A DNA stretch of 59,106 bases, taken from an uncultured Candidatus Melainabacteria bacterium (lineage in GTDB: Bacteria; Cyanobacteriota; Vampirovibrionia; Gastranaerophilales; Gastranaerophilaceae). Within the stretch, counting starts at the first letter, position 1; every line of letters begins with the position of its first letter. The notes beneath the pieces are model-generated. The model was not told the DNA's origin, searched no databases, and worked only from the letters and a program-made list of their open reading frames with translations. The stretch is from positions 1 to 59,106 of the forward strand of contig CANNUY010000013.1 in assembly GCA_947525005.1 (NCBI GenBank). The letters run 5' to 3'. Made by a program: the position numbers and the translations under genes. Below are positions 36,429-45,393 of the stretch, one piece after another.

Positions 36429-36504
36429 TTTTGTAACGAATTGTAAAACATGTAAACCATGATGAAATCAGGGTTTGCGCTAAAACTTTATATATTTAAG
36501 AGAG
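36429..36504 (+). promoter_or_regulatory. Shared orphan-gene promoter, copy before 36574
   Basis: TTTTGTAA at 36429 is followed 56 bp later by ACTTTATATATTTAAGAGAG at 36485-36504. The same two-part arrangement precedes 42901 and 42489. Confidence 0.6.
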
Positions 36505-36573
36505 CAAAATAGCAATCGATATATGTAAGATTTACCTGAGTTAAGTTTGGGTATAAATACAGGAGAGTTCAGA

Positions 36574-38592
36574 ATGACAGGTCCAGTAAACAACAACATC
36601 AATGATACTGCATACAAAGGCATTGACAATACAAAAAAAGCCTATGCTAGTGCTGATAAATCAAAAGATGAAAAAATCACTGCGCAAGAAGCTCAAGAGT
36701 ATTCTGGCTCAGCTAGTGTATTTACTGATGCTAAAGCAAAAGGTGAACAGCAAATCGATGATGCAATAAAGAATTCAAAACGTTTATCTCAAGAGAATCA
36801 AGGAAACGCAAAATCAGTTGTTCAAAAATATCTTGGCGGTATTTCATTCTCATCTCTACTCAACAATTGGTCTGGATTTGGTGAAATTTCATATCAAGCA
36901 AAAGAGCTACAAGATGCTGAATTTGAAGGCGATGTTCAACAACAAATCAACGAACTTGTTGACCCTAAAATTGAATCAAGAGTGAAATCATTATCTCAAC
37001 AAATCACAACTCAATACAAAGCTGAATTAGACAAAGCACTTATTCAAGCTGAAAACGAACTTGTTGGTGACAAAGATATAAAAAATGCTGATGGCACAAT
37101 TCCTACTGATGGTGATGGCTACGCAAAATTAAATGATTTAATATACAAACGTCCTGCAGATGAAGGCAAAAACGGGGAACACACAGAAGTTTCAACATTT
37201 AATAGCAGCGTAAAAGATGCTCAATCTGCAACACAAGGCTATAAAAATACTGTTGAATACCTAGAGGCAAATGGTGCTAAAGCTAAAACTAAGCTTGTAA
37301 ACGGTCAAGAACAAACTGTTTATAAAATTAAAGATAATCAAGGTACAAGATATGTAACAGTTGATGATGCAGGTCAAGTTCACGATTTGGATAAAAACAA
37401 AGGATTTTTACGTTCAAGCAAATTTACTACAATGGACTCAATAGAAGATGCTAAAGCCGATGCAACAGCATATGAAAAAGCAAATCCAGATGGACAAAAA
37501 GGAATCAATGACGTAAAAGTTAAAGTTAGAAACGTCGACGGACAAAAACAATCTGTTATGACTTGGAGAGATGACGACGGAAACAAACACTCACGTGTAA
37601 TCGATCATAATGAACAAACTGGCACAAACTCTTCTACTATTGTTCACAAAGTAAACGCAGGTGGTCGTGCAAAATACTCAAGCGATGTATCTGGATTAGG
37701 CGCATTGGCTAGTCAAAGTAAAGACGATCAAATCATGTTTAATGACGAGAAACATCGTTTCCAAAATGGAACTTGGACAGATGAAACTGGTGAAACTCAC
37801 GATAACAATGTTACAACTCAACACGGACGTATGAAGCTTGATAAGGCTAATACCGGCTTAGCAGTTGATAATATCATAAAAAGTGCAGCTAAATCAGGTG
37901 CAACGGCTACTCAACAGGGTAATATTACCGAAATAAAATTCCCTAACGGTCACACATATACTATTGATAAATCTGACAATGTTAGTGCAAATAGAACAAT
38001 GCGATTAATTCAAGGTGAGATTAATAGACTCGGAAAACAAGAAAACAATTTCTCTGTGAAAAACGAAGCTGTTGATACAACAAAAGTTGTTGAAGACGGC
38101 AGAGCTGATACCAACCTAGCAGGTTCACATACTGGCGAAAAATGGAGAGTAGGCTCAGGCAATGTCGAAGGAGTTGGCGTTGATTCACCTGCGACACATA
38201 CTCCATCTGCAGCTGGCAAAGGTAAAGTAAACTCTGTTAGATATGGAAGTAATATTTCAAGAGCCCAATTTGCACAAGAAGGCTGGAAAGCAAGTTCTGG
38301 CAGAACCGCTGAAAACGATATTTTAGCAACAATGGATTCAGAAGCAATCAAAGGCAATGGAAAATCTGTAAGAAACTTGAAAACAGCAAATGAATTTGCT
38401 GAAAGATTTGTAAAAACAATGCAAGCTAAACACACCGAACTAGGTGGCAAAAAATATAATACAGAAATGCTTGCAAAAGCGATAGCTGATGCAAACCCAA
38501 GTTTCTTTGACAGTCAAGGTAATATGTATAAAAACGCAGATTTCTCTAGATTAAATTTACCTAAGAAACTTGAAAGATATGAACAATCATAA
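36574..38592 (+). CDS. Large lineage-specific protein with EF-hand-like motif
   Basis: The ATG at 36574 follows AGGAGAG and gives 672 residues; an in-frame TTG 27 bp upstream is less likely. A 12-residue loop DKSKDEKITAQE at 28-39 fits the calcium-binding EF-hand pattern (acidic/polar at 1, 3, 5, Ile at 8, Glu at 12). The rest is Lys/Asp/Asn/Thr-rich with possible repeated sheet motifs (NVDGQKQSVMTWRDDDGNK, VNGQEQTVYKIKDNQG). No signal peptide or membrane segment is seen. The C-terminal 100 residues look globular and helical. Function unknown. Confidence 0.7.
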   Translation: MTGPVNNNINDTAYKGIDNTKKAYASADKSKDEKITAQEAQEYSGSASVFTDAKAKGEQQIDDAIKNSKRLSQENQGNAKSVVQKYLGGISFSSLLNNWSGFGEISYQAKELQDAEFEGDVQQQINELVDPKIESRVKSLSQQITTQYKAELDKALIQAENELVGDKDIKNADGTIPTDGDGYAKLNDLIYKRPADEGKNGEHTEVSTFNSSVKDAQSATQGYKNTVEYLEANGAKAKTKLVNGQEQTVYKIKDNQGTRYVTVDDAGQVHDLDKNKGFLRSSKFTTMDSIEDAKADATAYEKANPDGQKGINDVKVKVRNVDGQKQSVMTWRDDDGNKHSRVIDHNEQTGTNSSTIVHKVNAGGRAKYSSDVSGLGALASQSKDDQIMFNDEKHRFQNGTWTDETGETHDNNVTTQHGRMKLDKANTGLAVDNIIKSAAKSGATATQQGNITEIKFPNGHTYTIDKSDNVSANRTMRLIQGEINRLGKQENNFSVKNEAVDTTKVVEDGRADTNLAGSHTGEKWRVGSGNVEGVGVDSPATHTPSAAGKGKVNSVRYGSNISRAQFAQEGWKASSGRTAENDILATMDSEAIKGNGKSVRNLKTANEFAERFVKTMQAKHTELGGKKYNTEMLAKAIADANPSFFDSQGNMYKNADFSRLNLPKKLERYEQS

Positions 38593-38610
38593 ATAATGAT
38601 AATTCAAACA

Positions 38611-38652
38611 AAAACAAGGGCGATTTTTCTTTTGAAAAATCGCCCTTGTTTT
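38611..38652. terminator. Bidirectional terminator between the 36574 gene and speD
   Basis: A long perfect stem (AACAAGGGCGATTTTTC and its complement, TTTT loop) is flanked by A and T runs on both sides of two convergent genes. Confidence 0.92.
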
Positions 38653-38679
38653 ATATCTTTAAAATATTTTTATAATCAA

Positions 38680-39111
38680 TTAGCTTTCATATTGCTCAGT
38701 CAATTCAAAAGCTTTTTCTTCAACTTGCTTAGTTTCTTCATCAAGAATACCACGTTTTAGTTGTGTAAATGAAGCCTTTTTAGAATCAAATTTTTTCTTC
38801 AAATACTCATACGCTACTTTTGGATCACATTTTGGACCACAAGTAAACAAATCAACTGCTGCATAACCAAGTTCTGGCCAAGTGTGGATAGCCAAGTGGC
38901 TTTCAGAGATAATTACAACACCACTAACCCCATAAGGTGAAAACATATGAAAACATTTTTGCACAACAGTTGCACCACACTCAATTGCAGCGTCAACCAT
39001 AAGGTTTTCTATTTTATCTCTATTATTCAATATATTTGGGTTGCATTCAAAAAATTCTGCTAATACGTGTCTACCTAAGTAAGTTTCACTCAAACTATCT
39101 TGTATTTCCAA
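38680..39111 (-). CDS. speD: S-adenosylmethionine decarboxylase proenzyme
   Basis: SpeD makes decarboxylated SAM, the aminopropyl donor for spermidine. The 143-residue length is that of the short bacterial class (SpeH type). Self-cleavage between Glu70 and Ser71 in ISESHLAIHTWPE would create the pyruvoyl group; LFTCGPKCDP carries the catalytic Cys. The start is TTG at 39111 behind GGAGAAG; no in-frame ATG is near. speE is not in the window. Confidence 0.95.
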   Translation of the reverse strand: MEIQDSLSETYLGRHVLAEFFECNPNILNNRDKIENLMVDAAIECGATVVQKCFHMFSPYGVSGVVIISESHLAIHTWPELGYAAVDLFTCGPKCDPKVAYEYLKKKFDSKKASFTQLKRGILDEETKQVEEKAFELTEQYES

Positions 39112-39364
39112 TATTCTTCTCCATTTCCCATTTTGTCTATGTACTTATAACATATTACAATAAACAAAATAAAAAATGCATAGACTTTAAGCAAATGTTA
39201 AGGATAATAAGGAAAGTTGACAAGGAAGAAATTTTATTTTATTCAGGTAGATTTTTCAAGCACTTTGTCTGCCGATAAATCATACGGTAACATTTAAGTT
39301 TTCGACATAACAAATCTTTGGATAGCTAAAAATTAGAAGTTAAAAAAATGAGTAACACATAAAA
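39112..39364. other. Intergenic region without supported gene
   Basis: Between speD and the terminator of the next gene I see AT-rich DNA, a probable speD promoter area, and only short unsupported open frames on the plus strand. Confidence 0.5.
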
Positions 39365-39396
39365 ATAGGACGGGTTGCAAATGCAACCCGTCCTAT
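39365..39396 (-). terminator. Intrinsic terminator of the 39415 gene
   Basis: The 14-bp stem ATAGGACGGGTTGC/GCAACCCGTCCTAT with an AAAT loop lies 18 bp after the stop codon; on the minus strand it leads into a T-rich stretch. Confidence 0.85.
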
Positions 39397-39414
39397 ACTT
39401 AAAGATTTAAAATT

Positions 39415-40455
39415 TTACTTTTTCAACTTGTTCAAAGCGTCAACATCGTGCACTCTTATTGCAAAATAAGGTACTTTTTGACCTTTTTCAACCAAGAATA
39501 ATATAAAATTATCGTTAAACATAAATTCTCTACCCGTTCTCGGAGAAAGTGAAGTACATCTTGCCATTAACCCAGCTTCACTTTTTAGTTTAACTCCTGT
39601 ATTATTCATACTAAAATCAATCGTTTCAATAGTTTTATCAATCCTAAACTTAGTATCCTTAATCTCATGTCCTTCTAATTCTTCAAAGCTTGCCATCTTA
39701 AATAACTTGATATCAGGAACAAGCAAACTATCACCTTTTATAAAACGTCTATTTCCTACGTATTTTTCAGTCTTGTCATTCAAGTCTTTAAAATATTTAT
39801 CGAAAGTAGAATTGTCTTCTGTTCTATATAGCAAAACTTCATCATTTGACTTTGTGAACAACTTAATAGCATAGTCGTTATAATCATTAAAAAATAGAAC
39901 TTCTACATTTTTATACAATTTTTCGCTACTATTATCATTGATACCAAAGTACTTAACAGGTTTTCTTACATCACCGAAGAACCCATCAGGCAGTTTATCA
40001 AACGCAGTCAAGAACTTAAAATCTTTCTTCAACATTGAATAAACAAAAATCTTATCAGGTTGGTTTGAAAAATCAAACATATCTAAAATATCGCTTTTTT
40101 CTCTAAACTTTTTTCTTATACCACGTTCTATTTCTTTTTTAAGTTTAGGACAAACAACCCCATATTTAGTATAATAAGCGTTTGAGCTTAAATTATCTTT
40201 TGTAAACTCTTGTTGGTTCAAATTTTGAGCCATCTTTGACTCATATCCACAAAACTCAATCGGTTTATTAGTGATATTAGCCAAAATATCATTCCATACA
40301 AGTTGAAAAGTTCCAACCCACGCTCTATTTTCAGTACTACTTTCTGTAGTCATCGTAGGCAAAATTTCAAGGGTATCATCAGCAGCAAAATTTTTGTTTG
40401 GAACAAGCGCCAAACCTATCAAAAGTACTAATACAAAACTCAAAAACTTTTTCAT
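39415..40455 (-). CDS. Exported protein of unknown function
   Basis: The 346 residues begin with a clear signal peptide (MKKFLSFVLVLLIGLALVP, likely cleaved after NFA). The mature part is Lys/Asp/Phe-rich with no membrane segment and mixed secondary structure, so it is probably periplasmic or secreted. Three or four cysteines are spread out (FCGY, VVCPKL, ARCTSL). No family recognised. GGAGAA precedes the ATG. Monocistronic with a strong terminator. Confidence 0.7.
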   Translation of the reverse strand: MKKFLSFVLVLLIGLALVPNKNFAADDTLEILPTMTTESSTENRAWVGTFQLVWNDILANITNKPIEFCGYESKMAQNLNQQEFTKDNLSSNAYYTKYGVVCPKLKKEIERGIRKKFREKSDILDMFDFSNQPDKIFVYSMLKKDFKFLTAFDKLPDGFFGDVRKPVKYFGINDNSSEKLYKNVEVLFFNDYNDYAIKLFTKSNDEVLLYRTEDNSTFDKYFKDLNDKTEKYVGNRRFIKGDSLLVPDIKLFKMASFEELEGHEIKDTKFRIDKTIETIDFSMNNTGVKLKSEAGLMARCTSLSPRTGREFMFNDNFILFLVEKGQKVPYFAIRVHDVDALNKLKK

Positions 40456-40567
40456 AATTTTCTCCTATAATCTAGTAGAGGTATTATACTATAAATAAAC
40501 AAATTTTACTAAACAAATCTTCCTACTATCAGGGTCAAATGCAGATATCTATTATTAATATTAACGA

Positions 40568-40975
40568 TTAAAATAACGAACGAAAAATTGTGGAATTCTC
40601 TTTAGAAGCTTCTTGCATAGTTTCTATTAAAGCTTCTCTAATAAACTCCATTTTAGATTGAATCTTATGAAAATCTGATCTATTATCTTCTTCACCTTTT
40701 ACACATTTAAACAAACTACAAACATGAGCTTTTTTATCTGGCTTATTAATGTTAACTAAATTATATTCTTCAATATTTTTGTTATCTACTTTTTTCAATT
40801 CAACAACATCATTTTTTGCAACGTGTGAAAAAAGGTTTATATGTTTTTGGAACAAATCTTTATTATGATTATCAGTTACCGAATATAAATCATCAATAAC
40901 TTTATTTATTTTAAGAGTCGCTTTAAAATTTGGCTTATTAAAATTTGTATTAGTGTTAATTGAGTTTATTTTCAT
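40568..40975 (-). CDS. Small lineage-specific protein with N-terminal NFKA motif
   Basis: No known family was recognised in these 135 residues. The N-terminus is Asn/Thr-rich and reads PNFKATLKI at 15-23, one of several F-x-G/A motifs that I associate with orphan proteins of gut Melainabacteria. The remainder is a charged, Lys/Asp/Asn-rich helical domain with two cysteines (VCSLFKC) and ends in TIFRSLF. No membrane segment. Monocistronic. Confidence 0.6.
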   Translation of the reverse strand: MKINSINTNTNFNKPNFKATLKINKVIDDLYSVTDNHNKDLFQKHINLFSHVAKNDVVELKKVDNKNIEEYNLVNINKPDKKAHVCSLFKCVKGEEDNRSDFHKIQSKMEFIREALIETMQEASKENSTIFRSLF

Positions 40976-41225
40976 TGTTAAATCCTAGAATACAGTTAGC
41001 TTTTAAATAAATTATTATATATTGATACAAACAATTTGAGTTTAACACAAACCTTTTATTTAAAGAAGTCTTTTTAGAATAAAGTGTAAATTATATTTAC
41101 AAAAAATAAATATAACAAATTACTATAAGAAATATTAAATTTTTTCCAAAATTATTTCTTATTAAAAATTTTTATTCTAAAATAATTATGTATTGTGTAT
41201 CAAAATATTAATTAGGAGTGTCAAC

Positions 41226-41777
41226 ATGAATAATAAAATCGGGGGATTGATTACAAAATCAATGATTGCATTATCAAGTTTAACAGCTTGTGAAAGTACA
41301 CCTAAAACTGCAAAAACATTAGAACATTATATGGCTAATAGACCAGTAAAAGAATATAGAGCAATAACTTCAAATATTCGCAAAGATTTTGCACAAGCTG
41401 CTGATGAACAGCACGCACTTGATTCTGTAGCATTCACTAGACTTTTACAAAAGACATATATGGCTAACGATTCTCAAAAAGTTAAAGAATTCAATAATAT
41501 TGCAAAAGAAACAAAACTCAAAAACGCAAACACCTATGCTGATGCATTTAATGAATTAGATGAAAAAATGGTTAGTGCAAACATCACAAATAGTGAATTT
41601 AAAAATAACAAAAAAGAATATTCAAAATATCAATTAAATTTACCACAAAATCTAAGACTAAGACAATTCAAGTTAGACAGCTTAAGATATGGTCAATTTT
41701 TTGAGCAAAATAGTAAATACAATTGGTCTGTTATGAGTAGTTTTAAAGACACAGCAAAAGAAATAAAACCACAATAA
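41226..41777 (+). CDS. Putative lipoprotein, unknown function
   Basis: The ATG at 41226 follows AGGAGTG and gives 183 residues; an in-frame start 33 bp upstream lacks a binding site. The N-terminus MNNKIGGLITKSMIALSSLTAC has a basic start, a hydrophobic core and the lipobox LTAC, so Cys22 is probably lipidated. The mature protein is helical, rich in Lys, Asn, Ala and Gln, with no recognised domain. The terminator at 41811 closes the unit. Confidence 0.68.
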   Translation: MNNKIGGLITKSMIALSSLTACESTPKTAKTLEHYMANRPVKEYRAITSNIRKDFAQAADEQHALDSVAFTRLLQKTYMANDSQKVKEFNNIAKETKLKNANTYADAFNELDEKMVSANITNSEFKNNKKEYSKYQLNLPQNLRLRQFKLDSLRYGQFFEQNSKYNWSVMSSFKDTAKEIKPQ

Positions 41778-41810
41778 TAAATAACTTAGACAATCATTAT
41801 ATAATGCATA

Positions 41811-41850
41811 AAATAACTCTAGTAAGATACTCATTAGAGTTATTTTTTAT
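41811..41850 (+). terminator. Intrinsic terminator of the lipoprotein gene
   Basis: AAATAACTCTA pairs with TAGAGTTATTT around a 13-base loop, followed by a T run. Confidence 0.8.
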
Positions 41851-41909
41851 TATTTACATAAACCTTAGATTTAATATACACCATTTGTATCAAATTAGGA
41901 TATTTTGCG

Positions 41910-42074
41910 TTACAAATCATTAAAAAATATAAAAAATATAGGACCTCTTAAAAGATACTTATCCACTACTTTATATTTAGGAGTAAGCCCTTTTACTTCT
42001 TTTAATCCCGTTATCCCATCTAGCATTAAACTTAAAACCTTTATAAAAATAAAATTGTGTCTTTCATAAGACAA
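41910..42074 (-). pseudogene. Possible gene remnant or small ORF
   Basis: In the gap 41851-42094 the minus strand is open from TTG at 42074 or ATG at 42026 to a stop at 41910. The stretch GITGLKEVKGLTPKYKVV followed by DKYLLRGP has the look of real protein, reminding me of the entry region of tyrosine/dual-specificity phosphatases (VV..LYRGP), and then degrades into FFIFFNDL. No ribosome binding site is clear. I read it as a possible truncated fragment; this is weak inference. Confidence 0.25.
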
Positions 42075-42094
42075 TTATAGTCATTGATTTAGTC

Positions 42095-42119
42095 ATTAAA
42101 AAAGAGCCTTTCGGCTCTT
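42095..42119 (-). terminator. Terminator of tRNA-Ala
   Basis: On the minus strand AAGAGCC-GAAA-GGCTCTT followed by six T ends the tRNA transcript 9 bp after the CCA. Confidence 0.85.
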
Positions 42120-42127
42120 AATTTAAT

Positions 42128-42203
42128 TGGTGGAGGTTAGGAGATTCGAACTCCTGACCCCCTGCGTGCAAAGCAGGTGCTCTACCAACTGAGCTAAACC
42201 CCC
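42128..42203 (-). tRNA. tRNA-Ala (anticodon TGC), CCA encoded
   Basis: The minus strand shows acceptor stem GGGGGTT/AACCTCC, D-arm GCTCAGTTGGTAGAGC, anticodon loop TTTGCAC and T-loop GTTCGAATC. Unlike the other four tRNAs in the window, it has an encoded CCA end (42128-42130). Confidence 0.95.
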
Positions 42204-42381
42204 ACGAGTTCTCTAACAAGTTTATTATAATATGCTGATTTTTTTTTGTAAAGTACTTTTTCTTCTTTTTTTATTTTTAATCTTAACTTTTGTAAAAATT
42301 ACACTTATTTTCCCCTTTCTTTGTTATTTCTTCTATTATTCTGGGTATCTTAATAATATAAGCTTATTTATATATTTTAAG

Positions 42382-42447
42382 TTTTGTAACACTCGCAACC
42401 CTAAATATGCAACTTTCCAATCAATAAATACTTTATATACATGTAAG
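42382..42447 (+). promoter_or_regulatory. Shared orphan-gene promoter, copy before 42489
   Basis: TTTTGTAAC at 42382 is followed 48 bp later by ACTTTATATACATGTAAG at 42430-42447, the same pattern as before 36574 and 42901. The gap 42204-42488 otherwise holds no supported gene. Confidence 0.55.
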
Positions 42448-42488
42448 ATTATATTTATTTATGTATTGGGAAATTAAGGAAAATTAAA

Positions 42489-42707
42489 ATGGTTCTAGAA
42501 GCTTTAAAATTCAATCCACAGGTTCAAAATAATCCTTTCACAAGCAAAGTTGCTTTTACAGGTAGCGATTATCAACCTACGGCTACTGCTACTCAAACAA
42601 GCTACGGTACAGGTAAAGGTATCAATGCAGAAAGTAGTACTGGTGTCATTGGCGAAGTCACAGGCACAGGAGAAAATGGTAAACATAGATTGAATACTTA
42701 TTTTTAA
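42489..42707 (+). CDS. Small lineage-specific protein (72 residues)
   Basis: Unrecognised. The N-terminal part LKFNPQVQNNPF leads to KVAFTGSDY at 20-28, an F-x-G motif like those in other orphan proteins here. The rest is Thr/Gly/Ser-rich low complexity, probably disordered. No signal peptide. AAGGAAAA precedes the ATG, and the shared promoter lies 42 bp upstream, which supports a real gene. Confidence 0.6.
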   Translation: MVLEALKFNPQVQNNPFTSKVAFTGSDYQPTATATQTSYGTGKGINAESSTGVIGEVTGTGENGKHRLNTYF

Positions 42708-42805
42708 ACTTTAAAAATATAAAAATTTTCAGTAATCATGGTGTACTTAATATTAAGTACACCTACTTTGTTATCATAAAAACTTTTCTATTTTCACATA
42801 AACTT

Positions 42806-42878
42806 TTTTGTAAACAAATGTAAAAAAAGTTTTAATAATGAAATTTAAAGAATTTTATTTACTTTATATATAAGAGAG
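42806..42878 (+). promoter_or_regulatory. Shared orphan-gene promoter, copy before 42901
   Basis: TTTTGTAA at 42806 is followed 55 bp later by ACTTTATATATAAGAGAG at 42861-42878, the most compact version of the motif. Confidence 0.62.
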
Positions 42879-42900
42879 CATTTATAAAAAAGGATATTTT

Positions 42901-43725
42901 ATGGCAGTTGGTGCAATTAAAAATCCAAATATGTCATTTGATGAGTGGCTAAAAGCCGAAAACAAAACCGGCGAAGTCAAACAACCTCCTGTGCGACAAG
43001 GACAAGTCACCGAAAATGGTGTACCTGTTCATCTAGCACAAGAGTTACACTCTGGAAAAACAATTTTTCAGGTGGCAAATGAAAACCCTACAAAAGAAAC
43101 AGCAAAAGCTGGTGGAGCTAGTGCTGTCGGGGTTTCACCACAACCACAAGGCATAGGGGATAATGCACCTTCAAATCCAAGCAACGTAAATACTGATAAC
43201 AATAACCCAACTGTTTTATCAGCAGGTGCAACTGGACACACAGCCCAATCACAAGCCCCAACTCTTGCATCAGGACTTCAAGCGTCACAAGGTAACGAAA
43301 ACTCTGGAGCAAGTGGTGGATCTACAAGCAAACAGTTAAATCAGAACCTCTATGCTCAATATGAACGAGCAATGGCTGAGGCTAAACTCGCTGACAAAAA
43401 CAATGAAGTTTCAACAGGAGAAGGCACATTGTCAACGGGTAGCACAGAAGGTGCTGGAAAATCTGGTGGTACTGAAGGTGTCACAGGAGCTGGTATTCCT
43501 AACGGAGTAGAATCACCAAAAGACACTGAGAACGCTCCTCCAGCTGACAACACTACTCCTACAAATAATGCAAATGACGTCCCTGACGAAGTTGGAAATA
43601 AAGAAAATCCAAATGACGCATCAAACGATACTACAGCCGATATAAACAAACAAGAAGAACAACGACAAGAAGAAATACTTAACTCTCGTAGATTCAAAAA
43701 GTTTGAAGAAGAAAATGCAGCATAA
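42901..43725 (+). CDS. Low-complexity lineage-specific protein
   Basis: No known family was recognised in these 274 residues. The first 60 residues (MSFDEWLKAENKTGEVKQP, LAQELHSGKTIFQVANENP) look ordered. From about 65 to 245 it is dominated by Gly, Ser, Asn, Pro, Thr and Ala, interrupted by one short helical patch (LYAQYERAMAEAKLADKNNE). The C-terminus is a charged helix (QEEQRQEEILNSRRFKKFEE). No signal peptide. The head-linker-tail layout suggests a disordered tether or adhesin-like spacer. AAGGATAT precedes the ATG. Confidence 0.62.
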   Translation: MAVGAIKNPNMSFDEWLKAENKTGEVKQPPVRQGQVTENGVPVHLAQELHSGKTIFQVANENPTKETAKAGGASAVGVSPQPQGIGDNAPSNPSNVNTDNNNPTVLSAGATGHTAQSQAPTLASGLQASQGNENSGASGGSTSKQLNQNLYAQYERAMAEAKLADKNNEVSTGEGTLSTGSTEGAGKSGGTEGVTGAGIPNGVESPKDTENAPPADNTTPTNNANDVPDEVGNKENPNDASNDTTADINKQEEQRQEEILNSRRFKKFEEENAA

Positions 43726-43752
43726 TTTATTGAATTTTATTCAATAAATTAT
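43722..43752 (+). terminator. Hairpin overlapping the stop of the 42901 gene
   Basis: A perfect 14-bp AT-rich stem (ATAATTTATTGAAT and its complement, TTT loop) includes the stop codon. No strong T run follows directly. Confidence 0.5.
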
Positions 43753-43833
43753 GCTCTTTTCTCTTTATAACATGCCTGTTTTTTTATCTTCATTACTAAA
43801 CATCAGAACCTACGATTAAAGATAGCTTTAAAC

Positions 43834-45393
43834 TTATGCTCTTTTCATCAATCTTTTATATTCGTTCTGTAAAATTTTTTTTCCAGGATTAGTTATAATG
43901 ATTACGTCCCAAGCCAATTCATCTTCTAATTTACTATCCATCAAGACATACTCATCAGTATTTATACCCAACTCTTTTGCACATTTTTTAAATGCACCAA
44001 GTTTTCCACCCTCTTTATAAACATTTATCAAATAATCCGTCAAATTAGAATCTCCTTTTGACAACAAAGTTTGATAATAATCCCATTTTGGACTAGAAAA
44101 TTTTGCATCAACTCCTAATTTATGAAAAACCTTCGTAAGATATTTAATCTTTGAGTCTATAATCTTTGTGTCTTCTCTACCAAACCACTGAAAAGGGGTA
44201 TGTGGTTTTGGAACAAATGTTGAGAACGAAAACGTAATTCCAAACCCTTTAAATTCTGTTTTCAAATCTTTTGCCAACCTCAAAAACTCATCAATATCAG
44301 CTTGTGTTTCTGTAGGTAAGCCTAGCATACAATATATTTTAACACCTTTCAAACCGTTTTCTTTGGCTATCTTTATAGCATTTCTCAACTGTTCTTCTGT
44401 AACGTTTTTATTAATAACCTTTCTCAATCGTTCACTAGCAGCTTCGATTGCAATAGTAAGATGTTTTTGACCTGTCTTAACCAACATATTAACAATCTCA
44501 GGAGAAATAGTGTCAACTCGTAAAGATGAAACACTCATCTCTATATCTATACCTGAATTTATTTTATCCATAATAAACTTACAAATATCGTCAAATCTAG
44601 GGTGAGCCGTAACTAAAGCACCTAAAAGTGCAATCTTGTTTGTATATTTTAACCCCATCTCTAATTTTTCAATAATAGTATCATAGTCTACAAATCTTGC
44701 AGGCAAGTTTAAATACGAAGCTATACAAAATCCACAACGGTTATAACAACCTCTTGAACTTTCTACGATAAATGTATCTTTAAAAAAACTCTCATCACTA
44801 ATAATAGGAGTATAAACACAATGATTTAATTCAACAGAAGATTTTTTTACAGGATTATCTATCGTATGAATACTTGGAACATATACCCCCTCAACCTCTG
44901 ATAAAAGTTTTAAGACATCTTCTTTAGGCAAATTCCTGTTTTCTCTACAAATCTGAACAGCCTTTGTATTAACACCTTCTCCATCACCAATAATTATAAA
45001 GTCAAAGATTTCACTATACGGCATTGGATTACAAGTCAAAACAGGTCCACCTGCAAATACAAATGGATAATCCTCTCCACGTTCACTTCTTTTTAATGGG
45101 ATATTATATTTGTCCAAGATTTTAAATATATTCAAGAAATCCAAATCAAACGAGAAAGAAAATGCAACACAATCAACATTAGAAACATTTATCTTTGTCA
45201 ATTCTGTATCTGTATTAATCATCTCAACAGCTACATTTTCAAGCTCCTCTAATTCTTTATATAGCCATAAATAACCTAATGATGACAACGAAAAAGCTCG
45301 ACATTCAGGAAATGCAAACCATACATTGTAATCAGTATTACTATTCAACTTTTTATTGTACAGACAAATCTCCGTCATCAGTTGTAATCTCAC
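43834..45393 (-). CDS. B12-binding-domain radical SAM protein
   Basis: The 519 residues combine an N-terminal cobalamin-binding-like Rossmann region (LSSLGYLWLYKELEE, VDCVAFSFSFDLDFLNIF, FVFAGGPVLTCNPMP, DFIIIGDGEG) with a radical SAM domain whose cluster motif is RGCYNRCGFC. Further motifs are IAIEAASERLRKVINKN and VKIYCMLGLPTET. It is of the type often annotated TIGR03960-like, with substrate unknown. The GTG start at 45393 (ATG at 45378 possible) overlaps the upstream transporter gene by 41 bp, so they are co-translated. Confidence 0.87.
   Translation of the reverse strand: MRLQLMTEICLYNKKLNSNTDYNVWFAFPECRAFSLSSLGYLWLYKELEELENVAVEMINTDTELTKINVSNVDCVAFSFSFDLDFLNIFKILDKYNIPLKRSERGEDYPFVFAGGPVLTCNPMPYSEIFDFIIIGDGEGVNTKAVQICRENRNLPKEDVLKLLSEVEGVYVPSIHTIDNPVKKSSVELNHCVYTPIISDESFFKDTFIVESSRGCYNRCGFCIASYLNLPARFVDYDTIIEKLEMGLKYTNKIALLGALVTAHPRFDDICKFIMDKINSGIDIEMSVSSLRVDTISPEIVNMLVKTGQKHLTIAIEAASERLRKVINKNVTEEQLRNAIKIAKENGLKGVKIYCMLGLPTETQADIDEFLRLAKDLKTEFKGFGITFSFSTFVPKPHTPFQWFGREDTKIIDSKIKYLTKVFHKLGVDAKFSSPKWDYYQTLLSKGDSNLTDYLINVYKEGGKLGAFKKCAKELGINTDEYVLMDSKLEDELAWDVIIITNPGKKILQNEYKRLMKRA

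Noticed and set aside
38010..38450. 146-codon frame antisense to the large EF-hand-like gene
   Set aside because: A shadow of a well-supported gene with no own signals.
39036..39278. 80-codon frame between speD and the exported protein gene
   Set aside because: It begins inside speD antisense, and its last part (MLRIIRKVDKEEILF) has no clear start signal. Considered a remnant but not supportable.
42232..42477. 81-codon very hydrophobic frame before the 42489 gene
   Set aside because: Composition is explained by T-rich promoter DNA, it covers the shared promoter and lacks a ribosome binding site.
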